Origin: CAZHDI01 sp964531285
Lineage (GTDB): Bacteria > Pseudomonadota > Alphaproteobacteria > JAJFIK01
Direction: 5' to 3'
Assembly: GCA_964531285.1 (NCBI GenBank)
Contig: CAZHDI010000049.1
Coordinates: forward strand, 1-22,820
DNA: 22,820 bases
The notes beneath the pieces were generated by a model. It was not told the DNA's origin. It ran no database searches and saw only the letters and a list, made by a program, of their open reading frames with translations. Each line of letters begins with the position of its first letter. Positions within the stretch are counted from its first letter, which is position 1. The position numbers and the translations under genes are program-made. Positions 7,826-14,785 of the stretch are shown here, one piece after another.

Positions 7826-9508
7826 TCACGCGATCTTGTCTTCGGCAACCGAGATGCGCGCCGGCGCGAGCGGCGCCTTGCCCAGGACGTGATCGGAGAT
7901 CTTTTCCGCGATCATGATGGTAGGCGCATTGGTATTGCCACCGATCAGGGTCGGCATCACCGAGGCATCCACGACCCGCAACCCATCGACACCGCGCACC
8001 CGGCATTGGGCATCCACAACCGCCGTATCGTCCGTATCCGCACCCATCTTGGCCGTGCCGATGGGGTGATAGATCGTCTCGGCGGTGCGCCGGATAAACG
8101 CGTCGATATCCGCGTCGCTGCGCACATCCTGGCCCGGCCAAATCTCCGGCCCGCGATAGTGCTCAAAGGCCTTTTGGGCAAAGACCTCACGCAGGATCTT
8201 CACGCCTTCGCGCATGACCTGACGGTCGGTTTCCGTGGCCAGATAATTGGGCTGGATGAGGGGCTGATCGCGGTAGTCGGCCGATTTGAGACGCAAATAG
8301 CCGCGGCTTTCGGGCCGCAGTTGACAGATATGGGCCATGAACCCATGGCGGTCGGCCTTGACGCGGGCATGATCCATGACCAACGCGATGATGAAATGGG
8401 CCTGAAGGTCCGGGATCTCCAAATCGGGACGGCTTTTGACGAAGGCACCGGCCTCGAGCCCCTGCTCGCGGCCCGGCCCCTTGCCGAAAAAGGCGTAATT
8501 CAGTCCCGTGACGATCTGCGCCAGCGGGTTCGAAGCGTATTTGTAGAGTGTGATCGGCTTGGTGCACTCATACATCACCTGGCAGTCCAGGTGATCCTGG
8601 AGATTCTCGCCCACGCCCTTGAGATCCGCCACGACGGGAATATCGAATTGGCGCAACTGCGCCGCGGGGCCGACGCCAGACAACATCAGGAGATGGGGCG
8701 AGGCGATGACACCGCCCGACAGCAGCACTTCGCGGCCCGCATGGGCGGTCACGGCGCGGCCCTTGCGCTCATATTCGACGCCCACCGCCCGCCGGCCCTC
8801 GAACACCACCCGCTTGGTCGCCGCTTCGGTAACGACCTCCAGATTGGGCCGGTCGAGAATCGGTGTCAGATAGCCTGCCGCCGCGCTCCAGCGCCGGCCA
8901 TCCTTGGTGGTGAGATCGTATGGACCGAAGCCTTCCTGCTGATAGCCGTTGAAATCGTCGGTGACCGGATAACCGGCCTGGCGTCCGGCATCGACGAAGG
9001 CCTTGAACAGCGGATTGTCGGACTTGGCGTAGGAAACATGGAGCGGGCCGTCCCCGCCGTGAAAGTCGTCGCCTCCGCGCTCGAATGTCTCGGACCGTTT
9101 GAAATACGGCAGGACCTCCGAGAAGCTCCAGCCTTCCAGTCCCAATTGCCGCCATTGGTCATAATCGCGGGCATGCCCCCGGATATAGATCATGCCGTTG
9201 ATCGAGGATGAACCGCCCAGCCCCTTGCCGCGCGGCCAGTACAGCCGCCGGCCGTCGAGATGGGCCTGGCCTTCGGTCTCCAGCCACCAATTGTATTTGG
9301 ACGGTTTGCTCAGAAGCGACGCCACGCCCGCCGGCATATGCACCAGCATGGAGTTGTCTTTCGGCCCCGCTTCAAGAAGCAGGACGCGAACGGACGGATC
9401 CGCGCTCAGCCGATTGGCGAGCACGCAACCGGCGCTGCCCGCGCCAACCACGATGTAATCATAGGCGGCAGAGGATGTGTCAGACGTGCTCGCGGAAGGA
9501 GATGTCAC
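7826..9508 (-). CDS. GMC family FAD-dependent alcohol/choline dehydrogenase
   Basis: A 560-residue flavoprotein of the glucose-methanol-choline family, oxidising a primary alcohol to an aldehyde. It contains the FAD-binding GAGSAGCVLANRLS (about 22-35), followed by LLLEAGP. GMC signature 1 is in RGKGLGGSSSINGMIYIRG and signature 2 in SGGVIASPHLLMLSGVGP. The active-site His is in IYHPIGTAKMG and the conserved Asn in GGNTNAPTIMIAE. Overall it resembles both choline dehydrogenase (BetA) and AlkJ-type alcohol dehydrogenases. No betaine aldehyde dehydrogenase, BetI regulator or choline transporter is adjacent, so choline specificity is not supported. The start is GTG 9508 with CGGAG upstream. An N-terminal Ser/Thr-rich stretch of about 15 residues precedes the fold. 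Confidence 0.9.
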   Translation of the reverse strand: MTSPSASTSDTSSAAYDYIVVGAGSAGCVLANRLSADPSVRVLLLEAGPKDNSMLVHMPAGVASLLSKPSKYNWWLETEGQAHLDGRRLYWPRGKGLGGSSSINGMIYIRGHARDYDQWRQLGLEGWSFSEVLPYFKRSETFERGGDDFHGGDGPLHVSYAKSDNPLFKAFVDAGRQAGYPVTDDFNGYQQEGFGPYDLTTKDGRRWSAAAGYLTPILDRPNLEVVTEAATKRVVFEGRRAVGVEYERKGRAVTAHAGREVLLSGGVIASPHLLMLSGVGPAAQLRQFDIPVVADLKGVGENLQDHLDCQVMYECTKPITLYKYASNPLAQIVTGLNYAFFGKGPGREQGLEAGAFVKSRPDLEIPDLQAHFIIALVMDHARVKADRHGFMAHICQLRPESRGYLRLKSADYRDQPLIQPNYLATETDRQVMREGVKILREVFAQKAFEHYRGPEIWPGQDVRSDADIDAFIRRTAETIYHPIGTAKMGADTDDTAVVDAQCRVRGVDGLRVVDASVMPTLIGGNTNAPTIMIAEKISDHVLGKAPLAPARISVAEDKIA

Positions 9509-9675
9509 TAGGCGCTCCGTCAGTTAAGCCCGTCTAGAGAGAGGGCTATGCCGTGTCCTCAAGCGCATCTTACGCGCTAGACGTAACGGCTTTTTTATCC
9601 ATGAAAGGCATCATCGCATCCCAACCGGCGGGTGCAAGCGTTCCCGTTGCGATATGTCGTCTGGCAGCAGGACCG

Positions 9676-10365
9676 ATGGCCCTTTCACCCGATCCGGCAC
9701 GAGCACCCTTTTCCGATCGAACCGCGGGCCCCGCGCCCGCGGCCGACCCTGAGTCCAAGGCGCCGCTTGACGCCGATGAGATCCGGGTCTGGCGGGCCAT
9801 TGCCGACTGGGCGCGCAACAAGCGCCGGTATATTCGCCATGCGGTGGATTTACGGGTCCGCTTCCTGACCGCCGCCGGCGAGGAGGACGAAGGCCGGGTG
9901 CGGGGCATCAGCGTCGGCGGCGCGGCCATCGAATGCCTGAACTGTCCTGATATCGGCGTGCCGGTCGTGCTCTATATCGACCGCGTCGGGCGCCTTGAGG
10001 GGATGGTGGTGCGCCACCTGTCCCATGAACTCGCCGAACAGGCTCTCGGCTTTGCGGTTCAGTTCCACGCGTCCCCGGCCCGGACCGAGCGCATTGTCGA
10101 AAAACTCATGGTTCTGATCAATGAAGATCCCCAGCCGGAGGGCGAACGCCGCCTTACCCAGCGCGCCCAGCCGCAGGACCGCCCCGCCGTTCTGACCCTG
10201 CCCGACGGGCGGACGGTGTCATGCCGGGTGATCGACATGTCGCTGACCGGCGTGTCGGTGGAATCCGACGAACGCCCCTCGGTCGGCAGCACGGTCGCGA
10301 TCGGACGGACCAAGGGCCGCGTGGTCCGCCACCACGACCGGGGCTTTGCCATCACGCTGTTTTAG
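9676..10365 (+). CDS. Tandem PilZ domain protein
   Basis: A 229-residue protein with two PilZ-like domains, a fold that usually binds cyclic di-GMP. Domain 1 (about 48-150) opens with RRYIRH (RxxxR-type) and has GISVGG where the canonical motif is D/NxSxxG, so its first position is Gly. Domain 2 (about 157-229) has RRLTQR followed by a canonical DMSLTG (187-192). The N-terminus (1-30) is disordered and Pro/Ala-rich; there is no membrane segment. The start is ATG 9676 with AGGA closely upstream. An in-frame GTG at 9553 and ATG at 9601 would add residues of no recognisable character and lack a Shine-Dalgarno sequence. It is likely a c-di-GMP-responsive protein of unknown target; no motility or cellulose genes are adjacent. 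Confidence 0.82.
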   Translation: MALSPDPARAPFSDRTAGPAPAADPESKAPLDADEIRVWRAIADWARNKRRYIRHAVDLRVRFLTAAGEEDEGRVRGISVGGAAIECLNCPDIGVPVVLYIDRVGRLEGMVVRHLSHELAEQALGFAVQFHASPARTERIVEKLMVLINEDPQPEGERRLTQRAQPQDRPAVLTLPDGRTVSCRVIDMSLTGVSVESDERPSVGSTVAIGRTKGRVVRHHDRGFAITLF

Positions 10366-10449
10366 GGTCTTCGGACAATGCATGCCTCTACCTGGCGTCA
10401 GTCCGGATGCCAGAACGCTGAACGCGCAAGCTGCGGCGCCGGCGGACGG

Positions 10450-10463
10450 GCGCTTCAGCGCCC
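10450..10463. repeat. 14-bp direct repeat, copy 1
   Basis: GCGCTTCAGCGCCC occurs here and again at 10673-10686. The two copies bracket a 209-base segment that contains the REP-like pair. The second copy includes the stop codon and last codons of the enoyl-CoA hydratase gene, so this copy could be a target-site duplication or a local duplication of that gene end. Partial self-complementarity (GCGC..GCGC) makes chance recurrence somewhat more likely. Confidence 0.45.
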
Positions 10464-10528
10464 CAGGGCATTGACAAACCCTGCTTTCTGGCAAAATGGC
10501 AGAAAAAGTACGAAAACCCATCAGTATG

Positions 10529-10640
10529 CGTCATTCCCGCGAAAGCGGGAATCCAGGGTGCAAGGCGTTGGACTTAAAAGCAAAACCGAAAGTTTGCCCT
10601 GGATGCCGGATCTGCGCTTCGCTTGTCCGGCAAGACGACG
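10529..10640. repeat. REP-like inverted pair (BIME-like)
   Basis: Arm 1 (10529-10558) begins CGTCATTCCCGC, with a perfect 8-bp stem ATTCCCGC/GCGGGAAT and a GAAA loop, then ATCCAGGG. Arm 2 (10597-10640) reads CCCTGGATGCCGGA, a loop with CTTCGC, then TCCGGCAAGACGACG. It is an imperfect inverted copy of the arm 1 plan, with GTC-ATTCC at one end and ATCCAGGG at the other. The CATTCCCGCGAAAGCGGGAATCC core is a very widespread dispersed hairpin in proteobacterial genomes. The layout of two outward-mirrored hairpins with a 38-base spacer is that of a BIME or small non-autonomous element. Confidence 0.75.
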
Positions 10641-10672
10641 TCTAAAGAAAATGACTGTGTCATCAGTCTGAA

Positions 10673-10686
10673 GCGCTTCAGCGCCC
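10673..10686. repeat. 14-bp direct repeat, copy 2
   Basis: This is the second copy of GCGCTTCAGCGCCC (first copy 10450-10463). It spans the minus-strand stop codon of the enoyl-CoA hydratase gene (TCA at 10678-10680) and its last two codons. It lies 33 bases to the right of the REP-like pair. Confidence 0.45.
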
Positions 10687-11457
10687 TTTCCAGTTGGGCT
10701 TGCGCTTTTCGGCGAAGGCACGCGGTCCTTCGATCATGTCCTCGCTGCGCAGCATATCGGCGACCGCCGGATAGCGCCCGGTGATCGCGGCTTCCAGAGA
10801 CGCCTCATCCAGCCCGCGATAGACCGCCTGTTTGGAGGCCCGGATCGACATGGGGCTGCAATCGAGAATGGCGCTGGCCCATTGGCGCGCGGCATCCATC
10901 AATTGGGTTTGGGGCACGACCTCGTTCACGAAGCCAAGAGCGCGGCCCTCGTCGGCGCCGACCCGGCGCGCGGTGAGGATCATGCCGAGGGCCTGTTTCG
11001 CGCCGATCTCACGCGGCAGGCGGTGGAGCCCGCCCGCCAGAGCCGCCAGCCCGACCCGGGGTTCGGGCAAGGCAAATGTGGCCGTATCGGCGGCCACGAT
11101 CAGGTCGCAGGCCAGCGCGATTTCAAAACCACCGCCCATGGCCAGTCCATTGACCGCCGCGATCACCGGCTTGTCGAGGTCATAGCGCGCAGTCAATCCC
11201 GCAAAGCCCGACGGCGGCACATCCACCCGATTTCCCGCGGCCTGGAACTTCAGATCATTCCCGGCACTGAAGGCGCGGTCCCCCGCCCCGGTGACGATCG
11301 CCACCCACTGCTCGGGATCGGCGGCGAAATCATCGAACACCTGGGCCAGTTCGAAATTCGCGGGCGGATGGAGCGCGTTCATCACATCGGGGCGGTTCAT
11401 GGTGACGATGGTCAGACGGCCATCGCGCTCAACCGAGCAATATTCGTAATGCGCCAT
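10678..11457 (-). CDS. Enoyl-CoA hydratase/isomerase family protein
   Basis: A 259-residue crotonase-fold enzyme acting on acyl-CoA substrates. The oxyanion-hole segments are visible: AFSAGNDLK (62-70) and NGLAMGGGFEIALACDLI (103-120). Both hydratase-type acidic residues are present: Glu112 in GGGFE and Glu132 in LPEPRVGL, so hydratase activity is plausible rather than a purely structural role. The C-terminus, with PRAFAEKRKPNWKGR, is typical of crotonase-like proteins. The start ATG 11457 has AGGAGG about 9 bases upstream. No other beta-oxidation or CoA-ligase gene is adjacent, so the specific pathway cannot be named. The end overlaps one copy of a 14-bp direct repeat. Confidence 0.9.
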   Translation of the reverse strand: MAHYEYCSVERDGRLTIVTMNRPDVMNALHPPANFELAQVFDDFAADPEQWVAIVTGAGDRAFSAGNDLKFQAAGNRVDVPPSGFAGLTARYDLDKPVIAAVNGLAMGGGFEIALACDLIVAADTATFALPEPRVGLAALAGGLHRLPREIGAKQALGMILTARRVGADEGRALGFVNEVVPQTQLMDAARQWASAILDCSPMSIRASKQAVYRGLDEASLEAAITGRYPAVADMLRSEDMIEGPRAFAEKRKPNWKGR

Positions 11458-11655
11458 GCCTGAGGCCTCCTCTTGCCGTGCTTGGGGGACGGTTTTATCG
11501 CGGGCTCCAGCATGGCGCGCACGGGCCCCGGCGGCAAGACGGCGGCCCGGGATCGCGCAACCTATGCTCGAAACCCGCCTGGGCCGTACAGTGTCACGGT
11601 TCTTGCTTCGAGGCTGCCGATGGGGGCCATCGAAGTCAGGAACCGGCGTGGCGTG

Positions 11656-12615
11656 ATGAGCGCGGCAGTGTTTTCAAATGAGGCGACTGATTTTGCGCCG
11701 CCGCCGCGCAAACGCTGGCGCGTGCGCATCGATGAGACGGTTTACGGCCCTTATTCGACCGATCACATGCTGCGGTTCATCGAGGAGGGGCGGATCGTCG
11801 CCTGGTCGGTGGTCAAGCCGCTGTTCGGCGGCAAATGGCGCCATGCCGGCGAAGACCCCATTTTGTGCCGTTACATTTTCCCCGATGAGGTCGACGGGCC
11901 CCCGGCTCACCGCACCGCGTCCCCGGTGAGCAGCATCGGTCCCAGCCCCAATGTCCAACGTCGGGACGTCCAACCGCCGGATTTCAAACCGCCGGCCGCC
12001 CATGTGGATCTCAGGCCGGAGACTGAGGCCCTGTCCCGGCCATCCGGCGGCCAAGCCGATACGCGCGCGGCCCTGGTCCAGCGGGACCCGATGGAAGCGG
12101 TGCTGGTTCAGGCCCTGCGGGACATGCTGCGCGAACCGCAGATCGAGTTCGCCGCGGCGCCGCCGGAGGCCGTCGATGACCGTGCCGGCCCCGGGCCCGG
12201 CGACCCGGCCCCACAACCGCACCTCCAGCCGGACCAGCCAACGCCCCTGACATTGGACGAGACATTGGCCCCGTCCTTGGCCCAGCCCCTCATTCGCCAA
12301 ACCGGCCCGATGCCCCGCCCCGTGCGGATGACCCGGCTCATGGTCGCGGTCACCCTGGGCGACGATGCGGATGCCCACACGCTATATGACGATGCGGTGC
12401 GCATGCTTGGCGAAACCGCCCGGATCGAAACCGGTTTGTGGCTCCTTGCCGCCCGCCATACGCCGGCCGCCGTGCGCAATCATCTGCGCCAGTTTGCCGG
12501 CCAGGGCCACCGTATCTTCGTCATCGACACCCTCACCAGCCGGTCGGCCTGGTTCAACCTGACGCCGGAGGCCGACCGCCATGTCCGGCTCCTCTTGGAT
12601 GGACCCTCATGCTGA
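11656..12615 (+). CDS. GYF_2-like domain protein with Cas2/SinR-like C-terminal domain
   Basis: A 319-residue protein with three parts. Residues about 21-75 form a GYF_2 (DUF4339)-like domain: WRVRIDETVYGPYSTDHMLRF, then EEGRIVAWSVVKP and GGKWRHAGE, matching the family pattern of GP(Y/F)xxxxM and a W-x-x-V/A-x-x. Residues about 80-222 are Pro-rich and probably disordered. Residues about 225-315 form a compact alpha/beta domain: MTRLMVAVTLG, a helix with YDDAVRMLGE, then ETGLWLLAARHTPAAVRNHLRQF, GHRIFVIDT and SAWFNL. This order resembles the small ferredoxin-like fold of Cas2/SinR-type proteins, but that is pattern resemblance only. ATG 11656 and 11620 are both possible starts. The FKBP gene follows on the same strand. 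Function is unknown. Confidence 0.65.
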   Translation: MSAAVFSNEATDFAPPPRKRWRVRIDETVYGPYSTDHMLRFIEEGRIVAWSVVKPLFGGKWRHAGEDPILCRYIFPDEVDGPPAHRTASPVSSIGPSPNVQRRDVQPPDFKPPAAHVDLRPETEALSRPSGGQADTRAALVQRDPMEAVLVQALRDMLREPQIEFAAAPPEAVDDRAGPGPGDPAPQPHLQPDQPTPLTLDETLAPSLAQPLIRQTGPMPRPVRMTRLMVAVTLGDDADAHTLYDDAVRMLGETARIETGLWLLAARHTPAAVRNHLRQFAGQGHRIFVIDTLTSRSAWFNLTPEADRHVRLLLDGPSC

Positions 12616-12731
12616 CCCATGCCGCCCAGGCCCTGCCCCTCCTTTTGAACGCCGCCCGCTTCACCTTTCTGCAAGCACAAGGGCGTAGACCTAAGCCGGA
12701 TTGTTCGACCGGGGTGGCAGAGGAGACGGCT

Positions 12732-13292
12732 ATGCACGAGGCCTGCAACGGTGACCGCGTCACGGTCCATTATACGGGCCGGTTGCCGGACGGGTCCGTG
12801 TTCGATTCGTCCAAGGATCATGCGCCGATCGATGTGGTGATCGGGGCCGGGGCGTTTCTGGCCGGCTTCGAAGCCGCGATCATCGGCATGCGGATCGGCG
12901 AGCGGCGGGTGATCACCATTCCCTCGGTTCATGCCTATGGCGACCGGCTGGAGCGGCTCGTGCAGACGGTGGACCGGTCCGAGCTGTCCGAGGATCTCGA
13001 TATCGCACCGGGGCGCCGCCTCGCCGCCGAGGAAGACAACGGCGTCATGCGGGTCCTGACCATCACGGCGATGGACGAGACCACCGTGACCCTGGACGCG
13101 AACCATCCGCTGGCGGGCCTCGACCTGGAGTTCGAAATCGAACTCATCGATCTTCAACCCGCACCGGTGCTCGCCAAACCCTTCGCGCTGGCACGCGCCG
13201 GCCGGTCCGGCTCCGCCCGGCGGCCGAATGCCACTCGGCTGGACGCCGCCCGCATCGCGCGCGGCCGGGCTCAGGCCGAAAGCGCGAACTGA
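12732..13292 (+). CDS. SlyD-like FKBP-type peptidyl-prolyl isomerase
   Basis: A 186-residue cytoplasmic prolyl isomerase/chaperone of the FKBP family with SlyD architecture. The FKBP part has VTVHYTGRLPDGSVFDSS (10-27), FLAGFEAAIIGMRIGE (42-57) and FEIELIDL (134-141). The inserted insert-in-flap chaperone domain lies at about 70-128, with DANHPLAG (122-129) at the return to the FKBP fold as in SlyD. The His/Cys-rich metal-binding tail of enterobacterial SlyD is absent; instead there is an Arg/Ala-rich basic tail of about 40 residues. ATG 12732 has AGGAG 6 bases upstream. An in-frame ATG at 12609 would add 41 unlikely residues. The last 22 bases overlap the leucine-dehydrogenase-type gene on the other strand. 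Confidence 0.88.
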   Translation: MHEACNGDRVTVHYTGRLPDGSVFDSSKDHAPIDVVIGAGAFLAGFEAAIIGMRIGERRVITIPSVHAYGDRLERLVQTVDRSELSEDLDIAPGRRLAAEEDNGVMRVLTITAMDETTVTLDANHPLAGLDLEFEIELIDLQPAPVLAKPFALARAGRSGSARRPNATRLDAARIARGRAQAESAN

Positions 13293-14332
13293 CGGGCTTC
13301 GATAATCTCTTCGGCGAGGCTGTCGGCCACCTCATGGGGCGGCCGGCGCTCGGCATCGGCGCGGCGCAGGATCTCAAGGCTGCGGTCGTAAAGCGCATCG
13401 ACCTTGGCCGTCACCGCCCGCGCGTCGAACGATTTGAAAATGTCGCACGAAGCGCTCAGGACGCCGCCGGCATTGATGAGGTAATCGGGCAGATAGGTGA
13501 TGCCGCGTTCCATCAGACTGGTGCCGTGACGGTCTTCCGCAAGCTGATTGTTCGCCGCACCCGCGATGAGCGGCGCCTTGATGAGCGGAATGCTCTCATC
13601 ATTGAGGACCGCGCCCAGCGCGCAGGGCGCAATGACATCCGCCTCCTGGAACAAGACCTCATCCGCGGGCACGACCTCGGCGCCGGTCATGTCGGCCATG
13701 GCACGCGCCCGTCCAGCATGGACATCGCCAATCACCAGCGCGGCACCCGCCTCGTGCAGCAGACGGCATAGATTGCCGCCGACATTGCCGATGCCCTGCA
13801 CCGCAACGCGGATACCCCTGAGATCCGCCGTGCCCCGGCAATGCTGGAGCCCCGCGCGAATCCCTTGGAATGTTCCGCGTGCGGTATAGGGCGAGGGGTC
13901 GCCCGCGCCGCCGGGCCGGGCGCTGATGCCGAAAATATAGTCGGACCGCTCGGCCATGATGTTCGCATCCTGAGTGCTGATGCCGACATCTTCCGCCGTG
14001 TAATAGGTCCCGCCGAGACGATCGACGAACCCGGCGAAGCTGCGCAGCAGGGCTGGGGTTTTATCCGTTGCCGGATCGCCGATGATCACTGATTTTCCGC
14101 CGCCCAGCGGCAGACCGGCCAGCGCGTTCTTGTAGCTCATGCCCTTGGCCAGCCGCATCACATCCCACAGGGCTTCGTCTTCGCTGGCATACGGCCACAT
14201 GCGGCAGCCGCCCGCAGCCGGCCCCAGTGCCGTATTGTGCACCGCGATAATGGCCTTCAGGCCCGTCGCTGCATCGCGGCAAAAAACGATCTGTTCGTGG
14301 TTGGAAAATTCGTTCGCAGAAAATACCGCCAC
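13271..14332 (-). CDS. Leucine dehydrogenase-type amino acid dehydrogenase (Glu/Leu/Phe/Val family)
   Basis: A 353-residue NAD-dependent enzyme that oxidatively deaminates a branched-chain or aromatic amino acid to its 2-oxo acid. The substrate-binding domain has GPAAGGCRMWPY (37-48), Lys68 in MSYKNALAGL and Lys80 in LGGGKSVI. These positions correspond to the two functional lysines of the well-studied Bacillus leucine dehydrogenase. The nucleotide domain carries VQGIGNVGGNL. PDYLINAGGVLSAS near the end is a family signature. The GTG start at 14332 has GGAGGA just upstream; longer in-frame starts reach to 14422 but lack a Shine-Dalgarno sequence. Leu versus Phe/Val specificity cannot be settled here. 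It overlaps the FKBP gene tail by 22 bases, tail to tail. Confidence 0.9.
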   Translation of the reverse strand: MAVFSANEFSNHEQIVFCRDAATGLKAIIAVHNTALGPAAGGCRMWPYASEDEALWDVMRLAKGMSYKNALAGLPLGGGKSVIIGDPATDKTPALLRSFAGFVDRLGGTYYTAEDVGISTQDANIMAERSDYIFGISARPGGAGDPSPYTARGTFQGIRAGLQHCRGTADLRGIRVAVQGIGNVGGNLCRLLHEAGAALVIGDVHAGRARAMADMTGAEVVPADEVLFQEADVIAPCALGAVLNDESIPLIKAPLIAGAANNQLAEDRHGTSLMERGITYLPDYLINAGGVLSASCDIFKSFDARAVTAKVDALYDRSLEILRRADAERRPPHEVADSLAEEIIEARQFALSA

Positions 14333-14785
14333 GGGATCCTCCAGTGTTGTTTTCTTACTTCCGAGGGCGCTGCAAAGACAGGATTTTACCGGCCCTACGA
14401 CGCCCGCCCATCTGGCGCGCACCCTATCATTCTCATCGCCACCTTCAACGGAAATTCCGGCGCATCACGGCACGCCGGACCAGCCGAATCGTCTCTGTGC
14501 GCCGGAACCCGGGCATGCCATCGGCGGCACGCCCGATTCGTGTAAAGAGTCAAAACACCGCATACGGAATACTGCCCTGGGCTTGCCCCATCGTGACGGA
14601 CCGAAGATCCGGGCCGCGCCAGGCTGCTGCCGGCCGTCCGGCGCCCCGGCAGCCCGGAATACGAAGTCTTTGTGACACGCGCCGCCACGACTGGCCCGTC
14701 CCTATGCTCCGCGCGTATGCTCACTCGCGGGAACGGGACCGGACACGGGCGGCCTGGCGGTCGATGGGATGAGGGAAGCGGCACG
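14333..14785. other. Divergent intergenic region, amino acid dehydrogenase / antiporter
   Basis: These 453 bases lie between two divergent starts. I see no supported gene; frames here are arginine/proline-rich GC artefacts. One notable element is an 8-bp GC-rich hairpin, GCTGCCGG (14626-14633) with CCGGCAGC (14646-14653) and a 12-base loop. A TAAAAT minus-strand -10-like hexamer lies around 14390 without a good -35. The antiporter Shine-Dalgarno sequence (GAGGGAA) is at the right end. Confidence 0.6.

Larger units (their letters stand above)
10366..10677. other. Intergenic region with REP-like inverted pair
   Basis: These 312 bases between the PilZ gene and the convergent enoyl-CoA hydratase gene hold no supported gene. 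They contain a REP-like inverted pair (10529-10640), a 14-bp direct repeat whose second copy runs into the hydratase gene, and small AT-richer hairpins. One hairpin has TTTCTG and CAGAAA arms around 10485-10506 and another has CAGGG and CCCTG arms at 10464-10483. Base composition is more AT-rich than the flanking genes. Confidence 0.7.

Noticed and set aside
11656..12615. Whether the Cas2-like C-terminal domain indicates a CRISPR locus.
   Set aside because: There are no cas genes and no direct-repeat array anywhere in the window; Cas2/SinR-type folds occur in unrelated proteins.
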